64,000 nucleotides of DNA from Eutypa lata. Its lineage: Eukaryota > Ascomycota > Sordariomycetes > Xylariales > Diatrypaceae. The translations under genes were made by a program, and so were the position numbers. The stretch spans positions 3,596,001 to 3,660,000 of the forward strand of contig JAKULF010000003.1 in NCBI GenBank assembly GCA_022661535.1, in the 5' to 3' direction. This document shows positions 37,501 through 51,160 of this stretch, one piece after another. Position 1 is the stretch's first letter. Every line of letters begins with the position of its first letter. A model generated the notes under the pieces. The model made no database searches. It saw only the letters and a program-made list of their open reading frames with translations, and was not told the origin of the DNA.

Positions 37501-39144
37501 AAATAAATGCCTCCGACGAATGAACCGTACTCTGAGGCACTGTAGAATTCAAATGTACCAAGAAAGCCATCGGTTCGATTAACCCTACCATTCTACAATA
37601 TTAGTCGTAACAAGTAAACACTAATTATACTCTATACTCGTCGCATAATTAGCTTTCCTCTCGGCTAGTGTAGAGTTATTACTTGAAATAATTACTATGA
37701 TATTCAAAGGAAAACAGATCACGATACCAACTAGTCAAAACAGTATTCAAAATGTTGGCTTCATAACTAAGAGACGGCTTTAACGGTAGTCTGATTTGAG
37801 AACTATATATACTACTTATATACAAATCAGACTAGATAGATTATCCAACATCAATCTAGCATCTAAGGCATGTTCCATGTACCCAATATGATTCGTAACA
37901 AATATAGTAGTTTGGTGGAACTGCATGCCTTCGAATGAATAAAACTGAATACTAAATATGTCCATGGTTCTTGGGAATCTAGTGATATATCTTAGATACG
38001 AGGCAACTCCCCCCTTCGAACCTAATTAATAAAAGCCTAGTTGTGATCCCACACGGACTAAGATACTCAATCTAGTTGCATAGGCCGCGTGTGTGTGGGA
38101 CTAAGATTTTCCAAGTCTTTCACGCACGGCAGATGCATAATTTACGTAGTTACTTACACACTTGGTAAAGATGGTGACTAATTTCGGCTTATGCCGTGAT
38201 CTTCTCCGATTTGAGTGGTAGAATCTTCACTCATAAAAGTACGCCGCAGCATAGCTGAGACTATGGTATTCCCCGGCCCGGCCATGGACGGCAAAGGCAA
38301 AGATGCGCATGGCTTCTGTGATGCATTCCCTCAAAGTCTCCATTTGAAACGTTATCACTTCCTGTAAACGATGAAGATCTTCACAACCCATGAGTAGTCG
38401 GCGGTTCGAGACCAAATCTACCCGGTCATGCGGTGCGATGGAGATGGACCGTACGGTTGGATCTTATGCATCCAACCCTGGCAGATAAGTTACCCCAAAT
38501 CATGGTAACATTCAAACACCTTATACTGGGTCAAGTGTAAGGCTACGAATTATTGTTAGCTAATGTCACATCCACATGCTTTTGTTTTTCCCGATTTAAA
38601 GGAGATCGATGCGTTATGCTGTTGTATTGTATGGTATGGCAATTAGATTGCGTTATAATTCATATATAGTTTGTGTCGGCATAGCCGTACGTTGCTCGTT
38701 CGGTGAAAGTGGTATGGAAATCCTGTATGCAATATCGTGATATAACACATGGTGCAACTGACTAGAACTTGCGCATGATACATAAATGTACAGCGTGAAT
38801 AAGGGGCTTTTGCTGTGTTCCGAATGTCATCATATCCCACCTTCAACCACCGCAACCCTTATAATAACCTTTCAACCGAAGATGCTGAGGTCATCGACAT
38901 AGGTATTAATAAATCGTACCAAAGAGTCCTAGACCTTATGATCACTTTTGTAAAATTACACACCAACTAAGGGTAATTAACTAAATGCTGACCCTGCAGA
39001 GTCAATGGCCCGACGGCTACCGTAGGTAACCTAACCGCAGCAGAACTGATCTGATTTCGGAGTTTGGAGAAAGCCTTGCCTACAGACTTTCAACTAGGCA
39101 TAGGCATTTGACTTTCGCTTAGCCCAGAAGTGCCTATTGTCCCT
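34511..39144. other. Gene-poor stretch of 4.6 kb
   Basis: I find no gene with recognisable motifs; all frames are below about 90 codons and do not splice together. The sequence is AT-rich. A 37-bp tandem duplication lies at 34936-35009. A short patch at 38111-38143 resembles the start of the FAS alpha gene. Its borders hold the upstream regions of the regulator (left) and the 3' flank of the rhodopsin-domain gene (right). Confidence 0.5.
34936..35009. repeat. 37-bp tandem duplication
   Basis: Two adjacent copies of a 37-base unit (34936-34972 and 34973-35009) share the core CTTCATATGAT and TACCGTACATA. Most differences in the first 30 bases are A/G transitions; the last bases diverge. Confidence 0.7.
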
Positions 39145-40667
39145 TCACCACTGCATCTGTTTTCTCGTCGAGGGGGGTTGGTAGTCAACATCATCGCCTC
39201 CACCCTCCTCGACGTAGATATCAGTCTTCTTAACGATATGTTGACGGCTTGAGTTGTCGTCATCCAGTCGGTCCCATCTATGCCCAGTGTCATCGCGTGG
39301 TTTTCCCTGGGGCGTAAGCGAACCGAGTTGCGTGCCGACTCTGAAGGGTTTCTTCTAAAGCACGGACATGGAGTATTAGCAACATGCATAAACTTGCAGG
39401 CACTGTACATCTAAGTCTCTACTTACGTCATTTGTAGAGTTGTAGTTATTGGAGTTGTAAGCACCAGCACTCTGCTCTTTTGATTGGTCTGTAGAGCCCT
39501 TGAAGAAGTTCTTGAATAGCAGACGCAGCGGCGGCAGCGAGCACGCAGTGATGCCTATCCCGCACTCCATACTCGACATGAAAGCCATCTGGCCAGCGTG
39601 ATCTACAGTGACAGTTAGCCTGTGTCGTCATCCCAATATAACCCCCCCCCTTTATCTTGTTTCTATATGTTTGATGGACATCAAGCTTCCGTGGGTTGCT
39701 AGACTTACACAGATAGTCATCGGGGTACGCGGCTTTGTCGTAGTATTTGTAGAAAGGCATACGAACGAGGGAAATAACACTCGCTAGGATTCCCAGCATC
39801 AAAACCGCTAGAAGCGACACCTTCCTCCGCCGGGTCATCTGGAGATTCTTTACAACGAAGAAGGGCATAATCGCACAAACCCAGTCGGTGATGACTTGCA
39901 CAACAGACCCAAAATAACTGATGATGATAAACCCGTTGCCTGGCAAGCAAGTCCCTCTGTGAAGTAGGAAATAAACAGAATCAGCATCCATGATCCTCCA
40001 GATATGAATGAAAAGGAGGGAGGTTAGAATGTGGAGAAAGGGGCTGAGGTAACATACAGAAGCGGGTTATAATTCGCCTTAAAAGGCTGGCAATTGACAA
40101 ACACAAAAACCAGACATGCAATTGATGTCAGGGTCTGAAAAATCCAGTTGATGTGGGTGACCCAGCGAACCCATGCCTTGTTGCTAAACAATCGTAGCAT
40201 AGTGAACGCGATGGCATTTTTGGTAATAGTTGACGAGATGTAGTACAGGATTTGGAAGTAGATCGTGTATTCACCCGCTCTAATCAGCTTGAGCGTGTTG
40301 AGTTTGTCATCCTCGGTGCCGAGTCCGTAGTGCGTGGCCATAATACCGAAAGTGATAGTTGGAATGTACGGGAGCTAGCATATATAGATAAGTAGTCTGT
40401 ATGTCACAAAACCCAAGCTCAAAACTTTTATTGAATCGACTTTTGACTCACGTAGCCCAGCATTGCGAGATAGTCGTCTACGCCCCATGTTCGCCCCCCG
40501 CTCATGACGCCTCGTGCGTATATTCGTAAGCCGATGATGATGGATGTAGTGATGCCTGCGAAGTACATCCAAACCCCTATCGCGAGGGCAAGTCCTTCCG
40601 GTTGTATGGGCGGCTCAGCGTATGCGAGAGCAGACAGCTCCTCGCCGGACATTTGACCAGACGCCAT
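39145..40667 (-). CDS. Rhodopsin-domain (SAT4-like) seven-helix membrane protein
   Basis: Five exons (40452-40667, 40058-40374, 39709-39956, 39427-39602, 39145-39354) close in frame to 388 residues. It has the layout of the large fungal family of integral membrane proteins with a rhodopsin-like domain. There is a hydrophilic N-terminus, a first helix ending in LRIYARG, then WGVDDYLAM, two Asn-containing helices, the C-terminal-half motif ECGIGITACSLPPLRLLF and a charged cytoplasmic tail. The family is common near secondary-metabolite and secreted-protein genes, but its biochemical role is poorly defined. It lies 4.6 kb beyond the regulator, so it may be outside the cluster. Splice sites are canonical throughout. 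Confidence 0.87.
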
Positions 40668-41890
40668 GGTGTTCTTTTCGCAACTAGTTGTCAGGCTAGA
40701 CAGATAGAGTTTGAGCTAAACTGGCGAGATCACGGTGGGAGAGAAATCGACGAAGGATCCATCGCTCAGATATAGGGGAAAATCTCCTACTCCATGCATG
40801 CCGTGTTCCACATTGCCTCCCGGGGCCGCACATAAGTCTCCGGGGACGCTATAGCAGACTCCGGGGGACCCTGGAACCTGGGACCCGGCTTCTGCCGCTT
40901 TAAAAGTACATATAATTCTTCGAGGAACGGTCCCCCCTTTCCAATTCAGGGGCTTGGTCAGTAGTTAATGGGATTGGCAAAGCTCTACAACTTTTATGCG
41001 TCTTCGGTATGTCAATCTTTCTAAATCACGAACTTGAGGGGTATCCCGACGTGGGGGTGTCTTACAGCCGGGTTGCCTCCGGTCAGCAACCACCCGGATT
41101 GCTGAAGGATCATCAGCCTTTCACTCGGCGACGGGGATTAATAAGGTGATACGACCCCCGAGCGCTTTTGATCGTGCTCAGAGATCCCTGCCTAAAACAG
41201 ACTGACCAGATCGTGTTACCAGTCTTGTGTTAATGGTTGGAGGAGTGCATTTTATCACTTGATCGTCGCTTACGAAGTACGTCTCATATCTACAAAGCAG
41301 GGCCGAAACGAAACGAAACAAACCCTGTACTGCTCTTATAGTCGACCTCCTTGAGAATAATCACGCAGCTTTTCTGTGGATACATACGTCCACGTTCGTT
41401 TTTACTTGATGCTAGATTTTGTTTTATCAAATTTCGACTGTAGTTAGTGATAGCGATGGTAGGTAAGGAAAATATTTTTTCCCCCGATTGACCACACTGC
41501 TTTTATAGACTAGGTTTATACGATAGGGGCATAACTACCCGCCAAGACTCTTCACACTTTCAAATAGGGAAATGTCTGTGCTACAGTGGCTTGGGGTTGG
41601 TTGTTGGTTGCTTTGAATGCTTGCGTTGCATCGACATTTCTAATCCCTGTAACTTTGTGGGGAGTGGTGTATAAGCGAAGTCCAGATGTTCCCTTCACGG
41701 AGAATGCCTTCAACCTCGTCCATGTTTACCCTGTCAGATACATAGATAGGCAACATCACTACCGCTAATGCACTAGCGCTGTATACATATATCCTCGGGT
41801 ATGCTGGTCAAATACTCAATTTACGCCTCAACCTTCCTATCTTCTAACATCTGGAGTATCTTGATATGCGATTGATATAACGAATCTACT
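40668..41890. promoter_or_regulatory. Divergent intergenic region, membrane protein / acyltransferase
   Basis: 1.2 kb between two divergently transcribed genes, likely carrying both promoters. A GC-rich segment at about 40815-40900 is rich in CCGGGG-type words. A 60-codon frame at 41586-41768 has a hydrophobic stretch but no recognised homology and is probably chance. Confidence 0.4.
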
Positions 41891-43528
41891 ATGTTTTGGA
41901 TACGGCAGCCTGCGCCGGCCCGCGTGGCGACGGACACGGTCGTTCCACTGAAATTCCTCGACGATTCTATAATCAATAGGACCTTTGTCATGAACCCGCT
42001 CTACATATATGATGAGTTACTCGATGTAGACAAGCTTCGCAGCTCTCTTGAGCGCTTAGTCCAACGTGAGGGCTTTCGGAAGCTAGGTGCTAGATTAAGG
42101 AAGAATGTAAGATCCCCCCATACACCCGTCGTGCAGATGCATATGTGGCTAATGCAGTGTCTCACCAGGAGCAAGGAGGATATGAGCATCATATTCCCGC
42201 AGAATATACTAAGGAGCGTCCGCCTATCGGATACACCTATGTTAAGCATGACGTAAATAGCGAAGAGCACTCGGTATCATCCCGTTTACCAAAGCCACGG
42301 GGACATCCAGCCCTTGTGTGCGATCCTGCCGGGTTGGCCGATGTGTTCCGTGGACCCGACAGTCCGAAGAATATGGATGATTATCTATACACGGACCGGC
42401 CGCAGCTCAACGTGCACGTAGTATCGTTCCAAGATAAGACGGTTGTTTCCATATACTGGCCGCACTCGATATTTGACGCGATGGGGATGAAGGTCATGCA
42501 CGATGCTTGGACACTAATGCTTCAGGGGAAAGAGGATGACATCCGCTCGCCCCATGGCTTCGACCGCGATGTGCTGAGTGAGTTCGGCAAGCATGCAACC
42601 GAGCCGCACAAGCTGGAGGACAGACTTATGACAACACCTAATCTCGTGATGTATGGACTTCGAAATATACTCGACTTGACATTACGTGGCAAGGAGAACC
42701 GCATGGCGTGGATCCCGGGCACATTCTTGGAAAAGCTGCGCGCAACGGCACTAGCAGAACTTAAAGCCGAAGGCCAGGAGAAACCGTGGTTAAGCGAGGG
42801 CGATGTTCTTTCCGCCTGGTGGCTTCGTCTCTCGATTTCACATTTTCCGCGGGACTCGGAAAGGAATGTAAGTAGTTCGACCTCGTTGCCTTCTTGAAGC
42901 TTCTTGGTCTCGGAGTAAGACTGGTCCTAGATGCTTTCACAGGCACTTCAGTTTTATCCGGGAATATTTATACTTGTTTTGATGGATCGGTAGCTAACAG
43001 GATATATTACAGGTTGTAGTGCAGAATGCCTTTTCGATGCGATCCCAGTTGGGGAAGGACTTGATACCTACAGGGAGCGGGTACCTCTCTAACTGCACTG
43101 GATACATCTACTTCGTACTACCAGCCAAAGAAATCCTCCAGAAGTCGCTTGGCTACGTAGCATGGCAGTTCCGTCGTGCGATTGAAGAGCAGGCGACGCG
43201 GGAACAAGTTGAGGCCTACGCAGCCCTTGTGAGGCAATCAAGTGTCAGTGCACCGCCTTTTTTCGGCGATGGCTCTAGCCACATGGTGACATTTTCGAAC
43301 TGGACAAAGGCCTCGCACTTTGAAGCAGACCTATCCGGTGCCGCTGTCAATCCGCGCAACACGCCGTGTGTGCCCTCTTACGTCCAGTGCGTTGAGATGC
43401 CCTACAACTTCACCGAGGGGTTCCAGATCTTTGGCAAGGATGCTCATGGCAATTACTGGATTGGTGGAAATAGGGTAAATGGGCTATGGGGAAAGATTGA
43501 GGCGCAGTTGGCGCAAGCAGAACTCTAG
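41891..43528 (+). CDS. BAHD-like acyltransferase
   Basis: Three exons (41891-42106, 42169-42867, 43013-43528) close in frame to 476 residues, the usual length for the family. The catalytic HxxxD motif is H171-SIF-D175 in a WPHSIFDAMG context, the general-base site used to move an acyl group from a CoA thioester to a hydroxyl or amine. The second family motif (DFGWG) is only weakly conserved, with ADLSGAAV in the equivalent place, as is common in fungal members. It could esterify the cluster product but sits 7 kb beyond the regulator next to a repeat block, so membership is uncertain. A run of G bases follows the stop at about 43536-43550. Confidence 0.85.
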
Positions 43529-44456
43529 GGAAGGGGAGGGGGGGGGGGGATCACCTAACAACACTTGGTATTTGCACATGTATAAATAGTTAATAGTAAT
43601 TCCCACTTACACTCAATGATATGGAGTATACTTCCGAGTTGCATTCAAAGTCCATGAGATATACAATTAATGCTACTTCAAACTACAAGCCGTTTGTTCG
43701 TACATATTTTCCTTACTTCCTTAGTAATCTCAGCGCTCATCCTGTGTTTTACCTCCCTGAATAGTATCACCTATATTTCATTAGAATAGTTTTAATTAAT
43801 TTGCGACGCATTCAAGTGGTTGCTCTGGAGTCACACACTGTGTGTTTCTGCCCCAACGAGCCGGAAAGCATTGCCAAATAGCGGCGTATACTAGACACCT
43901 TCAACGTTGTGGAACTATACGCTTCCAATAATACCATTTGATAGTATTTTACATATGGAAGCAACAATCTGATCAACTAATATCCAGTATTGTCTCTGGG
44001 CGTGACGTTTCGAAACGACATATACTTCAGCCGAAGATTATCGTAATTCGAAACTAGGTAGTTATGACTCTTGATTCTTATATCAACTTTCACTTGATTT
44101 TTCACCATAATATTACGTATTTCTTAAATATAACAATACCTACACTTGCTGCATATATATCCTAACCACTTAACTTTCCTGCCATTGGTACGAGCAATAT
44201 AATCCTGAAACTACATTGGTATGGAAAGGAGTATCATATACATGTTATTATTCCGAGTAGATATCAAAATACTGCATAAAACAACCGCTTCATGTCTAGC
44301 CTGTTTTATCATCATTTTCCTTGATAGAAAATCGGTCTCATAAAGCTATCCAAAATTATGATGTGAATTCTTATCATTGATAAGAGTTAGTTATATCTTG
44401 GCACTACAAATTCATCTATTTCAAACATTGTTGAATATTAAGGGGCTGACAAGTAT
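43529..44456. other. Intergenic, left flank of RIP block 1
   Basis: No gene seen. Composition is AT-rich but CpA and TpG dinucleotides are still frequent, in contrast to the sequence that begins at about 44550. Confidence 0.55.
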
Positions 44457-44580
44457 TGTGGGTGGGTCACGTGATTCGGTCATTAGATAGGTCTCCCCAT
44501 TACTTAGCTTAGCAAAGAGATACTTAAAGAAGAAAACCACAATTATACCTTTATTTTTATTTTGTTATTATAATATTTTT
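44457..44580 (+). repeat. Left terminal direct repeat (LTR-like), 124 bp
   Basis: It aligns without gaps over most of its length to 54725-54848. Visible differences are transitions (C/T, G/A), and both copies carry derived-looking T or A bases. It begins TGTGGG. The edge is uncertain by one base because the flank reads AGTATT on both sides. Confidence 0.8.
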
Positions 44581-47500
44581 ATTAATATATAAAAATAAGA
44601 TTTAAATAATTAAACCTTGCGAATCGTTTTAAAAACTTATTTTATTATTTAAAAATTAAATAAAATATTTATATTTTAATTACTTTTTAATTACTTAAAG
44701 AAATATTAAAATTATCGTTTTTATTTTCGTATTAAATTTTTTAATTTTATACGATTTCTTTAATTAATTAAATTAATTTATATTTTAAATTAATCGGAAA
44801 TTATATTTATTTATTTTTTAATTTTTTTATTAAAAAATTTATTATTTTAAAATAATTAAAAATCATTTATATATTTAATTATTACGATATAAAAAAACGA
44901 AAAAAAGTCGAGAAAATTTTTTTTTTTTTTAAAATAAAACGCATTTATTATAAGCAAAAATTAAATTTTTAATTTAAATTCTTTTCTTTTAATATTAATT
45001 TATATTACCTTAAGTTTATATAATACTTTTTATTTTATTTATATATTAAATCGATATAATTACCTTTAAAACTTTTTATTTATTTATTTTAAATTATTAT
45101 TTATTTTATTTTTATTAAAATAATTTAATACTTTTTATTTTTTAATTAAAAAAAATTATAATTATTAATTATTATAAAACGAATTATTAATTATTTAAGT
45201 AATTTTATAAATTATTATTTTTTTTATTATATATATTATAACTTTCGTCGTAAATTTTAAATTTAAAACGATTTTAATTAAAGCATTATACGTTATTTTA
45301 AAATATTTAATTAAAGTTAAAAAGTTTATATAAATAATTAAGAAATACAAGAGTATTTTAATTACTTTTAAATCGATAATTTAATCTATTAATTTTTTAA
45401 AATTAACTTTCGAATTAATAATTTTATTAACTTTTATATTAACCTTTAATAATATTTTATTAGTTTTTAAATTATTTATTATTAAAATAAATTAACTTAT
45501 ATTTAAAAGATTTTTAAAGAAATTCTTTAAAAAGTATATTAATAATTTAAAGTTATATATAAAAAAATTAAATTTTACGATAAAAAAAAAATTAAAAAAA
45601 TTAAACTTTGTTTTTTATTTAAAAATAATTTATAAAATAATATAAAGTTTTAATATTTATAATTTTTTAAATTTAAATAAATAAAATATAATTTTTTAAA
45701 ATTTAACTTTAATAAAAGATTTTTTATTTAAATAAAAACGAACGATATTAAATTTGCTTTAAGAATTAATAATTTTAAACGTTAATTAAAAAAAAAGCTT
45801 TTTATTTTTATAAAACGAATTAATAAGTTTTTTTAAAAAACTAATAATCGTTAATTAATAAAGCTTTAAAATTAAATATATAAATATATATATTTAAATG
45901 AAAATTATAAAAATAAAACTTTATAAAATAAAGTTATTAATCGCTTATTTATTAAAAATAAAATTAATAATATTAATAAAATAAATAAACGTTATACGTT
46001 TTATAATATAAAAAATATAATTATCTTTTATAAAATAATATTAAGTTAAAAAAATAACTTTATTAATAAAGTTAAAAAATATATTAAAGGAATTAAATTA
46101 ACGATTAAAAATATAATTTATAAATTAAAAATAATAATTAAAGAAATAAAAGAAAATGAAATAATTTTAATTATATAAAAAGATTAATAATTTTAAACTT
46201 TAATTATTTTATTATTAAAAACTTTTAAATTTATATTTATTTTAAACGTTTAATATAACGAATAAATATATTAATTATTATAATAAATATATTCGATATA
46301 AACATTTTTAATAAATGTATAAACGTAATAAACTAATTAACGAAGTAAATAAAACGACGATTAACGAAGTTTAAATTTTTTTAATTAAAAAAGTATAATT
46401 ATTTTTTTTATTTAATAAGTTCGATATAACTTTAATAATTATAAAAACAAAGCACGTTTTATTTTCGTATATTATAATTATAATTATAAAAAATACGTAT
46501 TTTTTAATTATTTATATTTAAATTAATTATCTTAAATTACTTGTTAAATTTAAAATATTTATAATCGTAATAAATAAGTTTCGAAGTTATTAAAGTTTAA
46601 AAAAACATTAAAATTAATTAATGTAAAGATTAATTATATAGTTAAAAAAGAATTATAAAAACTTTTTAATTTAAATAAATATATAAATAACTTAAATAAA
46701 AAACCATTAAGTATTATTAAAAAATCGTTATTTTTTTTTATTATTAAGTTTATATAAAAGATTTAATTTATAATATTTTTTTTATATATAAATGTTAATA
46801 ATAATAAAAGTATATTTTAATAAAAGTTTATTTTAAATCGACGATTTTTTTCGTTTAATTTATTAATTAAGTTTTAATATAACTTTATAAATTTTTATAA
46901 ATTATTATTTAAGTTAAAAAAAATTAATTTTTTTAATTTTAATTTTATAAATATAAGCGATTTTATATAGCGCTTAATAAATGTTAAATTTCGTATACGT
47001 AAAAAGATTATAAAATTATAAAAATAAAGCGATATAATTTCGATTTACGTATATAAAGATTACGTTAAAAATTAAATCGATATAAATAATTTATTTTGTA
47101 TAACTTTTTTTTTAAATATTATTTAAAAATAATTTTTAAATCGAAGCTTAATTATAAAGGCTTAATTTAACAAGTAACTTAAGTTATTTACGAAAAAACG
47201 TAAGCTTAAAATATTATTAAAATATCGTTTTTTAATATTTATATTATATTTTACTTATATATATATTAATATAAATAAGTTTAATTTTATTAATCGAGTT
47301 AAAAATAATAATAATTAAATCTTTTTCGAATTTATTAATAAAAAAGTAAACGATATATTTATATATAAATATTTTATTAATTATAAATTTTTATTAAAGT
47401 TAATTAATTTTAATATCGTTATTAAATTAAAACTTAAAAAGCTTAAACTTCGAAAAGAATATAAGTTAAAAATAACCGATAATAATATCTTTTTAATTAA

Positions 47501-50500
47501 TTATTACGTAATTTTTCCTTTTATTATTAATAAGATTTTATTAATAATTAAAGTTTTTATTATAAATATAAATAAATTTTACGATTTATTATTAAGTAAA
47601 AATTAATTACGATAAAATTTTATCGATATTAATTTTAAAATTAAATGCTTTATTTTTATTAAAATTAATAAGTAATCTTATACTTTTTCGATAAAACTTA
47701 TGGTTACGATTAATTTAATTTTAATAAAAAAAAAATTAATTTATAAAAAAATAATTTGATTAATTTTTATAAAAAATATAAACTCGAAATTATTTAATAT
47801 AAAAAATAATAATCTTTTAAATAATAACGATTTAAATTTTAAAAAAAAGATTAAATATTATTATAAGTTAATAAAGGAATTGTTTAATATCGTTAAATAC
47901 GTTATTATATAAAATTAAAAATATTAAATTTAATTAAAAAATTAAAAAAAAACTTAAAATGAAGTTAAGCTTTTATAAATTATAATTTTATAACTTATAA
48001 TATTATTATTTAAGCTTAATTAAAACGAGTTATATTTATTAAATTTATTATTATTATTTTGAATTTTTTTATATTATTAATTTTTTATTTTTAATTTTTT
48101 AATTTAAAAAGAAAAATAAATCGTTATATTATTATTTTAATTATATTTATTTTTATTAAACGAAGTTTATTAAAAATAAATTTATAAATTATAAATCGAA
48201 TTTTTAATTTATATTTAAATGTTAATAATTAAACTTAAATATTTATTTAAGTATTTTTTTTTTATATATTAAAAAATGAATTTAATAAATCTTTTTTAAT
48301 TATTTTTTTTAATTTAAAATCGAAATCGTTAATAAAGAAAACGCTAATGATTTCTTTTAATAATAATTTATCTTTATTTTTTATTTCTTATATTATATAT
48401 TATAATTTTAATTATTTTATTTAAAATTTAAAAATTTTACGTTAAACGAAATTAATAATAAATTTACTTTTTACATTATTATATTTTTTTATAAATATTA
48501 TTAATAATTAAGATAAAATTAATTTAATTTTAAACGATATTAATAATAAAATATTAACTTTTAATATTATATTATATAATAAAAGCTTTAAAAAAAGTTT
48601 TAAATTTTATTTAAAAAACGAAAAGGAAATATTATATATAATTAATATAAATTTAAATTTATATAAACCAAAATTATAAATTTATTTTTATAAAGTTATT
48701 ATTAAATCTTTTATTATAACTTTTCGACTTTAAATTATAATTTAAATAAATTCGAAACGATTAATTATAAATTAAAGATTATAATAAAAACTTTTATTAA
48801 ATAACTTTTAATTTATAATTAACGATTAATTTAATAAATTTAAAATTACTATTAAATTAATAATAAATATATTAAAAAGATAAGCTTTAATTAAATAATT
48901 ATATTACATTTAATACGATTATTTTATTAAATCGTTTAACGATATTTAAAGTATAAATTTAATTAAATATTTTATTATTATTAATAAAAACATTAAGCTT
49001 TTTCGATTAAAATAATTTAAGTATACTTTTAATAAAAAGAAATTTATTAATAAAGTTTACTTTTAAATAAAAAAAGTTAAATTTATATATTTAAAGTTAA
49101 ATAAATGAAATATATACTTTTAATTTTCGTTAAAGAAAAATAAAAATCGTCGAATTGTTTAAAATTATAAATTAATTAACTTCGTTATAATTAAATTTTA
49201 ATAATTGATTTATAATCGAAATAATATATTTAATACTTTATTTTAAAAGAAATATAAAATTTTTAATTAAAATAATGCTTTTTATAAATATTAATTAATT
49301 AATATTTAAAAAATTAATTAATTTAAAACTTTATTTATTAATTTTAATAATTAATAATTTAATATTTAAATGTTATAAAAAATAATTAAATTAATATATA
49401 TATATTATATCTTAAATGATTTAAGATTTAAAAAATAGTTATTATTTAATGAAGCGGGAATTTAAGAATTAATATTATTTATATTAATAAGTTATTATTT
49501 CGGTTAAGGTATTTCTTTTAATGTATTTATTAATAATTATAACATTTTCGTTAAAAGTTTTAATAAAATGTTTAATTTTTTTTATTATTATTATTTTTCT
49601 TGCTTAAACTTTATATTTATTAATATAACATTTAAAAAAACTTTTTTATTTACGGATTTAATTAAGGTTTTAAGATTTAAATTTTTTTAAAGAAAAATTT
49701 AATTATCGAGTAAATATTAAAATCGATTTAAAAATTAATTCTTAATTAAAAATTATTTTAAAAATTAAAAGGAATTAAAGAAATTCTTTTATTTAACTTT
49801 TTATTTATATATTTATATATTTAATTATATAAATTTTATTAAAATCTTTAAAGACGTTTATATTAAATTTATTTAAAAAAAGATTTTTTTTAAAAAAAAA
49901 TTAATATAACGAAAGGTTATTTTAAAACTTTTTTTTTAAGAAAAGGCTTAAAAACAAGCATTTATTATTATATATTATAAAATTTAAGAGCAAGCTATTA
50001 AGAATTTAAATATTAATCAATAATATTATTTAATAATTAATATATCGTTAATAAAAACGAAAAGAATTTTCTTTTAACTTATTAATTAATTAATAAAAAT
50101 CGTTATAATAAATACGTTAATATTTTTAATTAATATTTTAATATTTCTTTTATTTAAGTTTTTAAACGTAAAGATTAAATATATTATTAAAGAAAGAAAA
50201 GCTTTAAAGATTATAAAGTGCTTTATTAAATATAAATAAATAATAATTAAATTACTTTATTTTATTATATTATATATCGATTATTTAAACTTTTTTTAAA
50301 TGTTTAATATAAAAATAAATATACATAAAAAGATTTTTACTTAAATTAAAAAATTAAATAAATATTAATTTATTATTTATTATAAATTAAATATTATTAA
50401 AATTATTAAAATTATAAATAAATTTTCGAAATTAATCGAATTTATTTATTAATTAATTATTAAATTCGATATTAAAAAACTTTTTTTTATTATATCGGTT

Positions 50501-50854
50501 ATGAAATAAATTTAAAAAAAGTTTTTTAATTAATTTAATTCTTAATCGATTTATATATTGTTTTTTTTCGAATTATTAAATAATAATGATTTTATAATTA
50601 ATATAATAAAAATTAAACGAATTTTTAAATTATTTATAAAATTATATATAAAAATTAAATAATATAACAATTTAATTTATTATTTAATTTTAAAACTTAA
50701 ATTCGTTAAATAATTTATTATTAATTAATAACGCTTATTTATTAAAAATATAATTAAATATTATATTATTAATAACTTTTTATTTTAATTAAAAAATAAT
50801 AATAATATAATAAAATATATTTTGCTTAATAAAATTAATTTAACTTTTTTATAA

Positions 50855-51160
50855 ATATACGATAAATATAATTATTATATTATAACAATTACTTTAAAAA
50901 ATTTAATTTATAATTTTTAATAATTTATATAATATTTAAATATTATTAAACATTATTAACGTTATTATATATATAATAAAATTAAATCGAAACTTTTTTC
51001 GATTATTAAATTAAAACGAATAATTTCGATAAAATTATAAAATTTAATCGGTATAAATTTTATAAACTTTTTCGCTTTCGTTAAAATAAATAAAATTAAA
51101 TATATATTAATAATAATCGATTATTTTACTCGATTTATATTTAAAATAATAATTAATAAA
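50855..51160 (+). pseudogene. Degenerate Ty3/Gypsy integrase core
   Basis: A near-continuous frame with a DKYN-type segment, an ITLKNL segment, a K-IKSK segment and then LIIIDYFTRF matches the order and spacing of Gypsy integrases from the zinc-binding region to the first catalytic Asp. Several in-frame TAA codons lie where Trp or Gln codons would be expected, as RIP produces. It cannot encode an enzyme now. Confidence 0.7.
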
